Shown here piece by piece: positions 22,437-30,619 of a DNA stretch of 33,509 nucleotides; positions within the stretch are counted from its first letter, which is position 1, and the number at the start of each line of letters is the position of its first letter. This stretch comes from Eubacteriales bacterium. GTDB taxonomy: Bacteria > Bacillota > Clostridia > Eubacteriales > Anaerofustaceae. The notes beneath the pieces are model-generated. The model saw only the letters and a list, made by a program, of their open reading frames with translations. It did not search any database and was not told the DNA's origin. The DNA is taken from positions 1 to 33,509 of the forward strand of contig JAIKVR010000091.1 of NCBI GenBank assembly GCA_024685545.1, given 5' to 3'. Made by a program: the position numbers and the translations under genes.

Positions 22437-23767
22437 TTTGATTGCCCCCATAAATCGTATTCTGTGGAATCAGTTATCGTCACGTCGGCGTAATCACCGG
22501 CGTTGAGCGCTTTTTCAGATGTAAAATAGACCTCTCCGTCCACCTCAGGGGCGTCCAGATAGCTCAGACCGCTGTAGTATCCTCCCGGTTCCTCCGGTTC
22601 CTCCTCGACCAGTACGGTGAGTGTCCTGCCGATGAAGCTCTCCATAACGGAAGCGGAGATATCCTTCTGGGCTTCCATGACCCTGTCGTACCTAGCCTGT
22701 TTTACGTCTTCGTCTATCTGATCGGGAAAATCTGCGGCTGCAGTCCCTTCCTCTCTGGAATAAACGAAAACTCCTGCTCTTGTAAGCCGGTATTCCTTAA
22801 GGAAGTCTATAAGCTCATCGACGTCCTCTTCCGTTTCCCCGGGGAATCCTGTCATAAAAGTGGAGCGGATGGCGATGCCGGGAACTGCTTGCCTAAGAGC
22901 TTCCACGCATCCTCTTACGGTCTCTCTGGTCGCACCTCTGCCCATGCGCCTTAAGATGTGCGAGCTCACGTGCTGGAATGGGATATCTATGTATTTCACG
23001 AGTTTTTCTTCGGTCATGTATGCATCTATCAGCTCTTCGTCCACAGCCTCCGGGTAGACGTACATCAGACGCAGCTGCCTGAGGCCGTCTATTAGGGCAA
23101 GCTTATGGATCAGGGGGACGATCATCCTCCGACCATAATTGTCGGTGCCGTATTCACCAGTATCCTGAGCTACGATGATCAGCTCCTTTGCGCCTGCGGA
23201 AACGACCTCTTCAGCCTCGCTGCAGATGTCCTCGATCCTGCGGCTGCGCTGCTTCCCGCGTATCAGGGGGATCGCGCAGTAAGTGCACCGGCGGTCGCAG
23301 CCTTCGGCGATCTTTATGTAGGCGTACGGTGTGTCGTCCAGTCTCTGTCTGCCCGTTTCGACCAGCGGAGCATTGTTGTCTGTCCTGTAGATATGCTTGC
23401 CTGCAGTTGGCTCTTTTTCTCCTCTGAGGATCTTCGCTATATCATAGAGATCCATCGCGCCTAGGATGTAATCAGCTTCGGGTATTCCCTTCGCTATCTC
23501 GTCGGCGTAGCGCTGGGAAAGGCATCCGGTCACAACGATCTTAACATCCGGCCTTTCTTTCTTCATCTTTACCGCATCGAAGATAACACCTACGCTTTCG
23601 CTCTTGGCGGCTTCGATAAAACCGCAGGTGTTTACGATGACATAGTCCGCATTTTCGGATGAATCCACGATCTCGAAGCCTGCTTCCTTCAGCAGAAAAG
23701 CCATGTTCTCGCTGTCACAGGTATTTTTCGCGCAGCCCAGTGTTATGATTAGTACGTTTCTGTTCAT
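22433..23767 (-). CDS. rimO: Ribosomal protein S12 methylthiotransferase RimO
   Basis: This 444-aa radical SAM methylthiotransferase modifies an Asp of ribosomal protein S12. The UPF0004 domain has C12 (LGCAKNTCDSE, the RimO form, where MiaB has GCQMN), C48 and C82. The radical SAM cluster is C157-x3-C161-x2-C164 (CDRRCTYC). A C-terminal TRAM domain follows (about 375-440). The ATG overlaps the ftsK stop (ATGA) and its own stop overlaps the pgsA start, so the three are coupled. Confidence 0.95.
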   Translation of the reverse strand: MNRNVLIITLGCAKNTCDSENMAFLLKEAGFEIVDSSENADYVIVNTCGFIEAAKSESVGVIFDAVKMKKERPDVKIVVTGCLSQRYADEIAKGIPEADYILGAMDLYDIAKILRGEKEPTAGKHIYRTDNNAPLVETGRQRLDDTPYAYIKIAEGCDRRCTYCAIPLIRGKQRSRRIEDICSEAEEVVSAGAKELIIVAQDTGEYGTDNYGRRMIVPLIHKLALIDGLRQLRLMYVYPEAVDEELIDAYMTEEKLVKYIDIPFQHVSSHILRRMGRGATRETVRGCVEALRQAVPGIAIRSTFMTGFPGETEEDVDELIDFLKEYRLTRAGVFVYSREEGTAAADFPDQIDEDVKQARYDRVMEAQKDISASVMESFIGRTLTVLVEEEPEEPGGYYSGLSYLDAPEVDGEVYFTSEKALNAGDYADVTITDSTEYDLWGQSK

Positions 23768-26277
23768 GGTATCAATGCCTCGGGAGTAATGAGCACGTCT
23801 CTGGGCTTGCTGCCGTCCGCGGCGGATACATAGCCCTTTTCCTCAAGAAGGTCCATAATGCGGCCGGCCCTTGCATATCCGAGACGCAGCCTGCGCTGGA
23901 TCATGGATGTGGAAAGCTTGTTCTTGTTTGCGAAACCTACTTCGAGGGCCTTGCGCACGAGGTAATCGTCGTCATCCAATTCTTCATTGGTTATGACGTT
24001 CCTTCCGCCTTTTTCGGTTATCGCAGCAGTCTCCGATTCGATCTTCTCGGCAACGGCTTCGTCGTAATTGCTCTTATTCTGTTCCTTGATATACTCGACG
24101 ATCTTTTCCACTTCTTCGTTTGTTATATAGGCACCCTGGGCTCTTATGGGTGAGGATTCGTCGATAGGCTTATAGAGCATATCGCCTCTACCGAGCAGCT
24201 TCTCCGCACCTCCGGAGTCCAGTATTGTGCGTGAGTCGACCTGGCTGGCTACGGCAAAGCTGATGCGGGAAGGAATATTGGCCTTTATCGTGCCCGTGAT
24301 AACATTGACGGACGGACGCTGGGTAGCAAGCACCAGGTGAATGCCGCAGGCACGTGCCAGCTGGGCTATACGGCAGATGGAATTCTCTACCTGCTGGGCG
24401 GCTACCATCATCAGGTCCGCGAATTCATCTATTATGAGAACGATGAAGGGGAGCTTTTCTCCGCCTTCCTTTACCATTTTATCGTTATATCCGGCAATAT
24501 CCTTGACCTTGCTGTCGTGGAATTTCTGGTAGCGGTCCTCCATTTCGCGGACAGCCCATCCGAGGGCCCCGCTGGCCTGCTTTGCGCTGGTGACAACGGG
24601 AATGAGCAGGTGAGGAATGTCGTTGTATACTGACAATTCCACCATTTTCGGGTCGATAAGTATCATTTTCACCGTTTCTGGAGAAGCATGATAAAGCAGG
24701 GACATGATGATGGAGTTTATGCAAACGGACTTTCCGCTTCCTGTGGCACCGGCGATCAGAACGTGAGGCATCTTTGCAATATCCATTACCAGTGTCTGGC
24801 CGTTTATCGTTTTCCCGAGCACGGCAGCTAGCGGAGAGCGGTTCTCAGTGAAGGACTTGTCGTTTATCACCTCGGAGAGCCATACGGTGGCAGGTTCCCT
24901 GTTGGGTATCTCTATCCCGACGGCCTTCTTTCCGGGTATCGGCGCCTCTACCCGCACCTGTCTCGCGGCCATCGCATAGGCGATATCGTCGGAAAGAGAG
25001 GAGACCTTGCTCATCTTGACTCCGGGTTCCAGCTGCAGCTCGTACCTCGTCACTGTAGGTGCGACGGTTATATCGGCGACTTCCGCTTTAATACCGTAAT
25101 CGGAGAGAACTCTGACAAGCGTGGCTGCCTCAGTGTTCTTTTCGGTTTTTTCCCTGCCGGCGCTTTTCTTCCCGCTCGGTTTGTTCAGCAGATTCAAAGG
25201 AGGAAACTTGTAAAACTTGTCGCCCGCGTCGTCCAGGGATTCTTCCTTCACTTTTGCGCTCACTTCCCTTAGAGCCTGATCTTCCTCTGCCGCTGTAAGC
25301 TTATCCCTGCGGAAATTCTCGGACGCCTGCTTCTTCGCTTCCTGTTCATCCGAAGAACCGAGGAGAACTACTCCTTCGGGTTCGTCATAGGTGATCTGTT
25401 TGCCCCTCAGATCAATGAAACTGCCCGAGGAGGCTTCCTTGTTTGCGTCCTTTATGATGATCCCAGAATTATCGAAAAATCCATCCCCGACCTGGGGCGT
25501 GTTTCCGCTTTTCGCTCTGCGGGACTTTTTCCTTCCGGCTTCGATAAATACTATCCTGTCGCCGTTCTTGGTCTGCATGATCGTTTTACCTTCAGGATAT
25601 GCGGCTGTGTCCGCAGGAGGGTTTTCCACTCGGCGGCGCGCTATGCGGCGTTTGGCTGAATCGATGACTTCGCCGGCCGCTTTGCCTGCTTTATCGGCGC
25701 CTGTCCTGAGAATGTCCACAAAGCTCACCTTGAGGATGGCGATGAAGGCAATGATGCATGTAAATATGATGATTATCCATGAAGCGGTCTGCTGAAAGGC
25801 TGTTATCAGGAGTTTATCGATAAAGCATCCTACTGCCCCGGCAGTCGTTTTATCGAGCCAGAGCGAGGCGTAGAGCAGGGGATCGTTCAGTGCGTAAGGC
25901 AGGTATGTGCGCTCGGTCAGACCGACAGCGCAGGTAGAAGCCAGAAATAGCACGTAAATATATCCCGCGGCAGCACGCCTTCCTGCGATGAGCGCGATTC
26001 CGTGCAGTATGATGGCAGCTCCGAGTGCAGCCCTGCCGAAGGTTCCGAAGAGCCTGAGGAGCAGCTCGCAGACGAATGCGCCGACGGTGCCGGTGCTTCC
26101 GCTGAAAATAAAGATCAGGATGAGTACACCAAGCAGAATCAGGGCTATGCCTGTGATCTCGTTTTTCAGCGCTGCCTCCTTCCTCTTTTCGGCAGCTGTC
26201 TTCCTCGGAGAGGCAGTGCTTCTTCTTTTATTTGATGATGAAGTCCTTTTCCCTGTACTTGTGTTTCTTGTCGTCAT
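23764..26277 (-). CDS. ftsK: DNA translocase FtsK/SpoIIIE family
   Basis: This 837-aa membrane-anchored DNA pump clears or segregates chromosomes at the division septum. A basic Ser/Thr-rich N-terminus (1-40) leads to four or five transmembrane helices (about 40-200), a charged linker (200-370), and the RecA-like motor with Walker A GATGSGKS (510-517) and FIVLIIDEFADLM. The C-terminal gamma winged helix (about 765-830, MIQRRLRLGYARAGRIMDLL) reads polar sequences. The start overlaps the whiA stop (ATGA) and has an AAAGGA Shine-Dalgarno site inside whiA. Whether it acts in vegetative division or sporulation cannot be told from sequence. Confidence 0.95.
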   Translation of the reverse strand: MTTRNTSTGKRTSSSNKRRSTASPRKTAAEKRKEAALKNEITGIALILLGVLILIFIFSGSTGTVGAFVCELLLRLFGTFGRAALGAAIILHGIALIAGRRAAAGYIYVLFLASTCAVGLTERTYLPYALNDPLLYASLWLDKTTAGAVGCFIDKLLITAFQQTASWIIIIFTCIIAFIAILKVSFVDILRTGADKAGKAAGEVIDSAKRRIARRRVENPPADTAAYPEGKTIMQTKNGDRIVFIEAGRKKSRRAKSGNTPQVGDGFFDNSGIIIKDANKEASSGSFIDLRGKQITYDEPEGVVLLGSSDEQEAKKQASENFRRDKLTAAEEDQALREVSAKVKEESLDDAGDKFYKFPPLNLLNKPSGKKSAGREKTEKNTEAATLVRVLSDYGIKAEVADITVAPTVTRYELQLEPGVKMSKVSSLSDDIAYAMAARQVRVEAPIPGKKAVGIEIPNREPATVWLSEVINDKSFTENRSPLAAVLGKTINGQTLVMDIAKMPHVLIAGATGSGKSVCINSIIMSLLYHASPETVKMILIDPKMVELSVYNDIPHLLIPVVTSAKQASGALGWAVREMEDRYQKFHDSKVKDIAGYNDKMVKEGGEKLPFIVLIIDEFADLMMVAAQQVENSICRIAQLARACGIHLVLATQRPSVNVITGTIKANIPSRISFAVASQVDSRTILDSGGAEKLLGRGDMLYKPIDESSPIRAQGAYITNEEVEKIVEYIKEQNKSNYDEAVAEKIESETAAITEKGGRNVITNEELDDDDYLVRKALEVGFANKNKLSTSMIQRRLRLGYARAGRIMDLLEEKGYVSAADGSKPRDVLITPEALIP

Positions 26278-27206
26278 TTTATATCCTTTGCTAATTCGAT
26301 AAGGCGGTTGAGCCTCTGGGCGAAGGCTGAACGGCTGACCCCTGCCCTTTGGGCGAGCTGGCCTGTTGACTCCTCCGGATACAGCTCCCTGAGGCGGCTG
26401 GCTTCGATGAGGGCAGGTGACAGCGACGAGAGCACTCCGGCTCTTGACAGTGCGTCTATGGCTTCCCTCTGCCGTACGGATGCCGCAGCAATCCTGTCAA
26501 CATTGGCATCGTACATATTGCCTTCCCTCACAGCGCGGGCTCTGGCCCCCCTGAATCCTTCCGTGTCGTACATCCTGAAAAGGGCCGGGGTTTCCCCGAT
26601 GACGGCCAGCAGATTTTCCACGCTTTCAGCCCTCTTTATATAAACGATTATATCATTTTTAAGCTGTCTTGTTTTGGCGATTATTCCGAAATCGGCGATG
26701 AGCTCCCTGAGGCTCTCCGCGGTTTTGGGATAGGAAAGCGTGAATTGAGCTTCGTAGCCGCGGGACGGTTCCATGATGAGCCCGCAGCCTGTAAACGCTG
26801 CCAAGATGAAAGCCTTCTTCGCCTCTTCGTCGGGAATGAGTCCCGTATCTATAGGTCCTCCGAGGGTTAATACTCCCTCAGGGGAAAGGATGCCGTAATT
26901 GTGTAGGAGCATCGTGGTCACACTGCTGTCAGGAATATCGAGCCGATATACAGTACGCCCGCCGAAAGCATTTACCCTTCTGTGGGATATCTCCCCGCTG
27001 AACGAGATGACTTCCTTGACGAGTTTGAAGGCGAAAGAGACAGAAGGAGCGTGTGAGGATTCGAAATACAGCGCGGCTTTCCCTTTTCCCCGGAATACGA
27101 TCCCGAAGGATGTGATGATGAGCGCGTAAAGAGCTGCGGAAGCACTGTTGAAATCCGCCGGGAAAGAGTTTATTATCCTGTCCTTTATATTGCTGTTCAG
27201 GCTCAT
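26274..27206 (-). CDS. whiA: DNA-binding protein WhiA
   Basis: This 310-aa protein combines an N-terminal LAGLIDADG-homing-endonuclease-like fold with a C-terminal helix-turn-helix (STGQLAQRAGVSRSAFAQRL). It regulates division and sporulation genes in Actinobacteria and influences division and chromosome segregation in Bacillota. I chose the ATG at 27206: its N-terminus MSLNSNIKDRI fits the family, while a longer frame would start with TTG at 27275. No Shine-Dalgarno site is visible. The usual rapZ-yvcK neighbours are absent and whiA instead heads the ftsK-rimO-pgsA-cinA operon, with a coupled ATGA overlap to ftsK. Confidence 0.9.
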   Translation of the reverse strand: MSLNSNIKDRIINSFPADFNSASAALYALIITSFGIVFRGKGKAALYFESSHAPSVSFAFKLVKEVISFSGEISHRRVNAFGGRTVYRLDIPDSSVTTMLLHNYGILSPEGVLTLGGPIDTGLIPDEEAKKAFILAAFTGCGLIMEPSRGYEAQFTLSYPKTAESLRELIADFGIIAKTRQLKNDIIVYIKRAESVENLLAVIGETPALFRMYDTEGFRGARARAVREGNMYDANVDRIAAASVRQREAIDALSRAGVLSSLSPALIEASRLRELYPEESTGQLAQRAGVSRSAFAQRLNRLIELAKDIK

Positions 27207-27212
27207 GAAAAG

Positions 27213-27221
27213 ATTATAGCA
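27213..27221 (-). promoter_or_regulatory. Extended -10 immediately upstream of whiA
   Basis: The minus strand reads TGCTATAAT with the hexamer at 27213-27218, only six bases before the whiA ATG. Initiation seven or so bases downstream would fall on the start codon, predicting a leaderless mRNA. The -35 position (TTTTCT) is poor. Confidence 0.55.
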
Positions 27222-27264
27222 CCATATGTCTGCAGAGAAAACCGCGAATGAAGAGGAGAGAAAA

Positions 27265-27390
27265 ATGGCTGTCAAACGCGGTAAATGCGGGATAATGTAC
27301 TATCGTGCCTACAGGAAAGCAGGTCGGTATCTGTGTTTTAATAATCTCTTAATCAAACCCGCCGCTGATTCTAACACATTTCAGAGATAA
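27265..27390 (+). CDS. Possible 41-aa basic peptide
   Basis: A short frame starts at the ATG at 27265 behind an excellent Shine-Dalgarno site (GAGGAGAG, 27253-27260) and ends at TAA 27388-27390. The peptide MAVKRGKCGIMYYRAYRKAG... is strongly basic, rich in Arg, Lys and Tyr in its first half, with two cysteines. It lies between the divergent whiA promoter and the small membrane protein gene at 27417 and could be its leader peptide. I recognise no family. The ribosome-binding site is the main support. Confidence 0.4.
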   Translation: MAVKRGKCGIMYYRAYRKAGRYLCFNNLLIKPAADSNTFQR

Positions 27391-27416
27391 TTGGGATGAA
27401 AAAGGGGGAAACTAAG

Positions 27417-27638
27417 ATGTTAAAGACGGTCAAAACGATATCCACTTACAGAAAGATCCTATATGGGATCGGCTCCGCCACATTGGCCGCCGCCCTTACG
27501 GTGTTCCCGCTGGCGGTGATGATGCTGGCAGCTGCCGCAACAGAGAAAAAGCTCAACCGTGATCTCCGGGAAATGGGCAAGGACACTCCCGTGATGGTGA
27601 TCGCCAGCGAGGATGAGGCCGCCGAAGCGGTCAAATAA
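27417..27638 (+). CDS. Small single-span membrane protein, 73 aa
   Basis: A 73-residue protein with a basic N-terminus (MLKTVKTISTYRK), one long Ala/Leu-rich hydrophobic segment (about 16-42) and a charged C-terminal tail ending EDEAAEAVK. The ATG at 27417 follows AAGGGGGAAA; an in-frame ATG at 27396 overlaps that site and is less likely. I recognise no family. It is followed by a GC-rich inverted repeat (27672-27679/27692-27699) that could end its transcript. Confidence 0.6.
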   Translation: MLKTVKTISTYRKILYGIGSATLAAALTVFPLAVMMLAAAATEKKLNRDLREMGKDTPVMVIASEDEAAEAVK

Positions 27639-27671
27639 CAGCTCGTTCTGTCATGAGGAATGATTCAACAA

Positions 27672-27699
27672 GCCGCGGATGACTCCAATCTTCCGCGGC
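27672..27699. terminator. Possible terminator hairpin between convergent small genes
   Basis: GCCGCGGA (27672-27679) pairs with TCCGCGGC (27692-27699). The T content downstream is modest on both strands, so termination is plausible but not strong. Confidence 0.45.
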
Positions 27700-27719
27700 G
27701 GTTCTATTTAGGAAAAAGG

Positions 27720-28040
27720 TCACTCCTCTTCTTTTGCGATCGAGATGACCGGGCTGACGGGCAGAGCAAGCCCTGCTGCAGCTTCTACAGCTTTGAGAAG
27801 GGCCGTAGGCACCGGGCATGCGGGATGAACGCAGAAGGAACGGGCTTTGTCGAAAAGCTCCCCGTCCCGGCTGAGTACTTCCTCGAAAGGATCAGCCTCA
27901 GTGATCGCCTCGGCCATCCTTCGCACATGTGGGCATTCGGAGTCAACGGAGATATGGGCCGTGCCGTCCTCGTCGGTGTAAACGCTGAGAGAGGTGTTGA
28001 GCCGGCAGGCACCGGCCATGACGTCGACTTTTATTTTCAT
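27720..28040 (-). CDS. Small conserved cysteine protein (DUF6951-like)
   Basis: This 106-aa soluble protein begins MKIKVDVMAGACRLNTSLSV. Four cysteines stand out: C12 (GAC), C36 (ECPHV), C70 and C75 (CVHPACPVP), together with SECPHVRRMAEAI, DPFEEVL and KAVEAAAGLALP. This order recalls, from memory, an uncharacterised family found in anaerobes and methanogens (DUF6951-like). No biochemical role is known to me. A metal- or cluster-binding role is only inference from the cysteines. The ATG at 28040 has an AAAGGAA Shine-Dalgarno site, so the longer frame to 28094 is rejected. Confidence 0.65.
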   Translation of the reverse strand: MKIKVDVMAGACRLNTSLSVYTDEDGTAHISVDSECPHVRRMAEAITEADPFEEVLSRDGELFDKARSFCVHPACPVPTALLKAVEAAAGLALPVSPVISIAKEEE

Positions 28041-28172
28041 ACAGATAGATTCCTTTCCGTATTTGTTATAATGGCACCTGAATGATTTTATCATTGCTGA
28101 TATGCCGATTCAACCGCCGTTATGCTACAATGCGGATAGAAAAATCGCCTGTAAAGGCTGAAAGGGGAAATT

Positions 28173-28658
28173 ATGATAGCAGTTATCGAAACCGAGTACG
28201 GAGACATCAGGGTCAGACTTGATGAGCAGGCTGCCCCTGTCACATGCGCCAACTTCGCTGAACTTGCACGCCGTGGATTCTATGACGGTCTCATCTTTCA
28301 CCGAGTGATCTATGGTTTCATGATCCAGGGAGGGGATCCAAATGGGAACGGCACTGGAGGAAGCGGGAAAAACATCAAGGGCGAATTTGACGCCAACGGT
28401 TGGGAAAACCCGATAGAGCATAAAAGGGGAGTGATCTCCATGGCCCGTGCGGCAAACTTCGATTCGGCTTCCAGCCAGTTCTTCATTATGCACAGGGACG
28501 CTCCGCATCTGGACGGTCAGTACGCGGCTTTCGGCCATGTGATAGAAGGGATGGATGCCGTAGACAGGATCGCATCCGCCGATACTGATTCTTATGACAG
28601 GCCGAAAGATCCCCAGATAATGGAAAGAGTATACATACAGGAAGATGAAGAAGCCTAA
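28173..28658 (+). CDS. ppiB: Cyclophilin-type peptidyl-prolyl isomerase
   Basis: This 161-aa cytosolic cyclophilin speeds prolyl cis-trans isomerisation in protein folding. The catalytic surface is clear: FHRVIYGFMIQGGDP (about 42-56), SMARAANFDSASSQFFI (about 89-105) and HLDGQYAAFGHVIEGMD. The active-site Arg lies in HRV and the usual Trp position is not Trp here, as is common in bacterial members. The ATG has AAGGGGA upstream, and an extended -10 (TGCTACAAT, hexamer 28126-28131) may be the promoter. It overlaps the following membrane-protein gene by 14 bases. Confidence 0.94.
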   Translation: MIAVIETEYGDIRVRLDEQAAPVTCANFAELARRGFYDGLIFHRVIYGFMIQGGDPNGNGTGGSGKNIKGEFDANGWENPIEHKRGVISMARAANFDSASSQFFIMHRDAPHLDGQYAAFGHVIEGMDAVDRIASADTDSYDRPKDPQIMERVYIQEDEEA

Positions 28659-29502
28659 GAAAAAGCCTAAAAAGTCCGCTCAGGCGGCAATCGCGGCTTC
28701 CCTGCTTTCCGCAGGCATGTTCATTTCCGCCGAAAAGGCAGGCGCTTTTGACCCTGCGGATATAGAGGTCCTTCCTCGGGGAGAAGATCGCGCCGTAAAA
28801 AGCGAAGCACTGTATTCCGGACACAGGGAAACTATGATCATTGAGGACGAGCGGCACCGGACCGAACGCCTGAGAAAGGAGAAGCTCGCCAGGATCAAGG
28901 CTGGAAGCTTTTCTGCAATGTCCTTCTCCGTGCTGCTGGTCATTAAAGTTATTCTGAACAGCGTAATGAAGACATTGGGAAAGATAGCGGCGCCATTGGC
29001 TGTCTTCGCACTTGGTGTGGTGATAAGGTTTGCGTTCATTGCAGTACTGTGCGCGGTGTTCTTCAAACTGATATATCCGGAAAAAAGCCTAAGGGAGCTC
29101 TTCACTTTAAAGAATGTGATCACCATGGCAGTCTCTGCGATTGTAATGAACGTCGCGGAAACTATAGCGGGCATGATGTCCGCCAGACTCTTTTACATAG
29201 GGGAGGCTGTACGTTTTATCCTGACTGCAGGGGCGTCAGCATATGCGTGGTACCGCATATTCGGAAGGGAAACAGGCTTTTCCTCAGCCATTAGGAAACC
29301 TTTCGGAGCGAAGGCAAGCCGCATAAGCTTGGTCTTTATGGCATTCATCGAACTTGTCGGGGCGGCTTCGAGGATCCTCTTCCATTTCGCAGGAACGCCG
29401 TTGATGATCCTCAACAGCGTGACTGCCTGCCTGATAACGGCATCTCTATTCTTTGCGGCTTATTACGCGGTAAAGAAAAAGACAGAGATCATATCGATTT
29501 GA
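28645..29502 (+). CDS. Polytopic membrane protein of unknown function
   Basis: A 285-aa protein with a very basic first ten residues, a short amphipathic or weakly hydrophobic segment (12-36), a charged region (38-86) and about six transmembrane helices (roughly 90-110, 114-142, 158-176, 187-205, 226-246, 252-276). I recognise no catalytic motif or family. The start overlaps ppiB by 14 bases with AGGA upstream, indicating coupled translation with the prolyl isomerase. The link may reflect only operon compactness. Confidence 0.75.
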   Translation: MKKPKKKPKKSAQAAIAASLLSAGMFISAEKAGAFDPADIEVLPRGEDRAVKSEALYSGHRETMIIEDERHRTERLRKEKLARIKAGSFSAMSFSVLLVIKVILNSVMKTLGKIAAPLAVFALGVVIRFAFIAVLCAVFFKLIYPEKSLRELFTLKNVITMAVSAIVMNVAETIAGMMSARLFYIGEAVRFILTAGASAYAWYRIFGRETGFSSAIRKPFGAKASRISLVFMAFIELVGAASRILFHFAGTPLMILNSVTACLITASLFFAAYYAVKKKTEIISI

Positions 29503-29547
29503 CCCAGATATTTAGAAATAAGAATATATACATAAGGAGTGATACAG

Positions 29548-29835
29548 ATGAGATTCAGATATACAACGAACGGGGTATGCTCCCGCGCCATTCATTTCGA
29601 TCTGGACGAGAATGACGGGAAGATCCGTGATATCAGCTTCGAGGGCGGCTGCGACGGCAACCTGAAAGCACTGTGCAAAGTGTTGGACGGCTGGACACCG
29701 CAGGAGATCGCCGACAAGCTTTTAGGCAATACCTGCGGATATAAGAATACGAGCTGCATGGATCAGTTCTCCCGCGCCGTGCTCACTGCGGAGAAGCAGT
29801 TAGCCGAGAAAAAGGGGCAGTCTGCAGCCCAATAA
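29548..29835 (+). CDS. TSCPD-domain protein, TIGR03905-like
   Basis: This 95-aa protein resembles the small TSCPD-domain family (TIGR03905-like): NGVCSRAIHFDLD at the start, FEGGCDGNLKAL in the middle, and TCGYKNTSCMDQFSRAV near the end. The defining motif reads TSCMD here, so the usual Pro is Met. The TSCPD fold also occurs at the C-terminus of ribonucleotide reductases; the stand-alone form has no known function. The cysteines C9, about C35, C63 and C70 could bind a metal. The ATG at 29548 follows AAGGAGTG, so a GTG three codons earlier is rejected. Its TAA shares a base with the next start codon. Confidence 0.82.
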   Translation: MRFRYTTNGVCSRAIHFDLDENDGKIRDISFEGGCDGNLKALCKVLDGWTPQEIADKLLGNTCGYKNTSCMDQFSRAVLTAEKQLAEKKGQSAAQ

Positions 29836-30470
29836 TGAAAAAAGCGGTAATATTCGACTTGGACGGTACTCTCTAGGATTCAGTCTCTGTCATTACGGAA
29901 GCATGGAACGAGGTCTTTTCCGAAAGGGCCCCTGGAAGGGAGCTCCTGACAGAGGAGAAGATGCGCTCACTCATGGGCAGGACGCTCCCGGAATTTTCCG
30001 CCGCTCTGCTGCCGGACAAATCTGTTGAGGAAGGTCTGGACATACTGGGCGAATGCTGCCGGAGAGAAGTGACCTTTATCGAACGAAAAGGGGCGAAACT
30101 GTATCCAGAGGTCATTGAGATCTTAAGGAAACTCAGCGGGAAGTACAGCCTTTATATCGTCAGCAACTGCGAGGACGGCTACATACAGGCTTTTCTTGAT
30201 TACTACAATGCCCGGTCTCTCTTCGAAGGTTTCCTGAGCTTCGGAGACACGCATCTGGACAAGGACAGGAATATTCTTTATCTGATCGAAAAGTATGGGA
30301 TAGATAAATCCGTTTACGTCGGGGATACTGAGAAGGACCGCCTGTGTACGAGGAAGGCAGGCCTTCCTTTCATCCATGCCGCCTACGGTTTCGGTGATGT
30401 TGCCGAATGCGATGAAAAGATAGATTCATTTGCCGAGCTTCCGGCAAAGGCAGAAAGAATACTTGGATAA
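29835..30470 (+). pseudogene. HAD-family phosphatase interrupted by an in-frame TAG at codon 14
   Basis: The frame from the ATG at 29835 encodes MKKAVIFDLDGTL, then TAG (29874-29876), then DSVSVITEAWNEV and a full HAD hydrolase. The nucleophile motif DLDGTL lies before the stop. Motif II (IVSNCED) and motif III/IV (GDTEKDRLCTRKAGL, with AAYGFG) lie after it. In many relatives the blocked position is Trp (DGTLWDS), so a single TGG-to-TAG change is the simplest cause. Reinitiation at the ATG at 29961 (GAGGAG just before it) would give a 169-aa protein without the nucleophile Asp. TAG is a normal stop in several other genes of this window, so recoding is unlikely. A sequencing error is possible. 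The gene is coupled to the TSCPD gene (TAATG). Confidence 0.85.
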
Positions 30471-30480
30471 TCAATATACT

Positions 30481-30516
30481 GGACCGGCCACGATAAAAGA
30501 CAGAGCCGGTCCTTTT
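30481..30516 (+). terminator. Terminator after the HAD gene
   Basis: GGACCGGC (30481-30488) pairs with GCCGGTCC (30505-30512) around a 16-base loop. Four T follow. Confidence 0.75.
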
Positions 30517-30564
30517 GATATATCGCTCAGTATGCGTGACTGCTTAAATATAGCGGAAATGCTT

Positions 30565-30592
30565 TTTTACGGCTGCACTTTGCGTTTATAAT
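30565..30592 (+). promoter_or_regulatory. Promoter of the ATP-grasp gene
   Basis: TTTTAC (30565-30570), 16 bases and TATAAT (30587-30592) lie 27 bases before the ATG at 30620. Confidence 0.55.
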
Positions 30593-30619
30593 CAGATAAA
30601 CAGGAAAACGGAGCAAAAT

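Noticed and set aside
29835..30470. TAG as a pyrrolysine codon in the HAD gene
   Set aside because: TAG is the terminal stop of many other genes here (tnpB, priA, the WCX-like gene, the radical SAM gene, the carboxypeptidase, the DUF1508-type gene and cinA), and pyrrolysine is not expected in a HAD phosphatase. A nonsense mutation or sequencing error is simpler.
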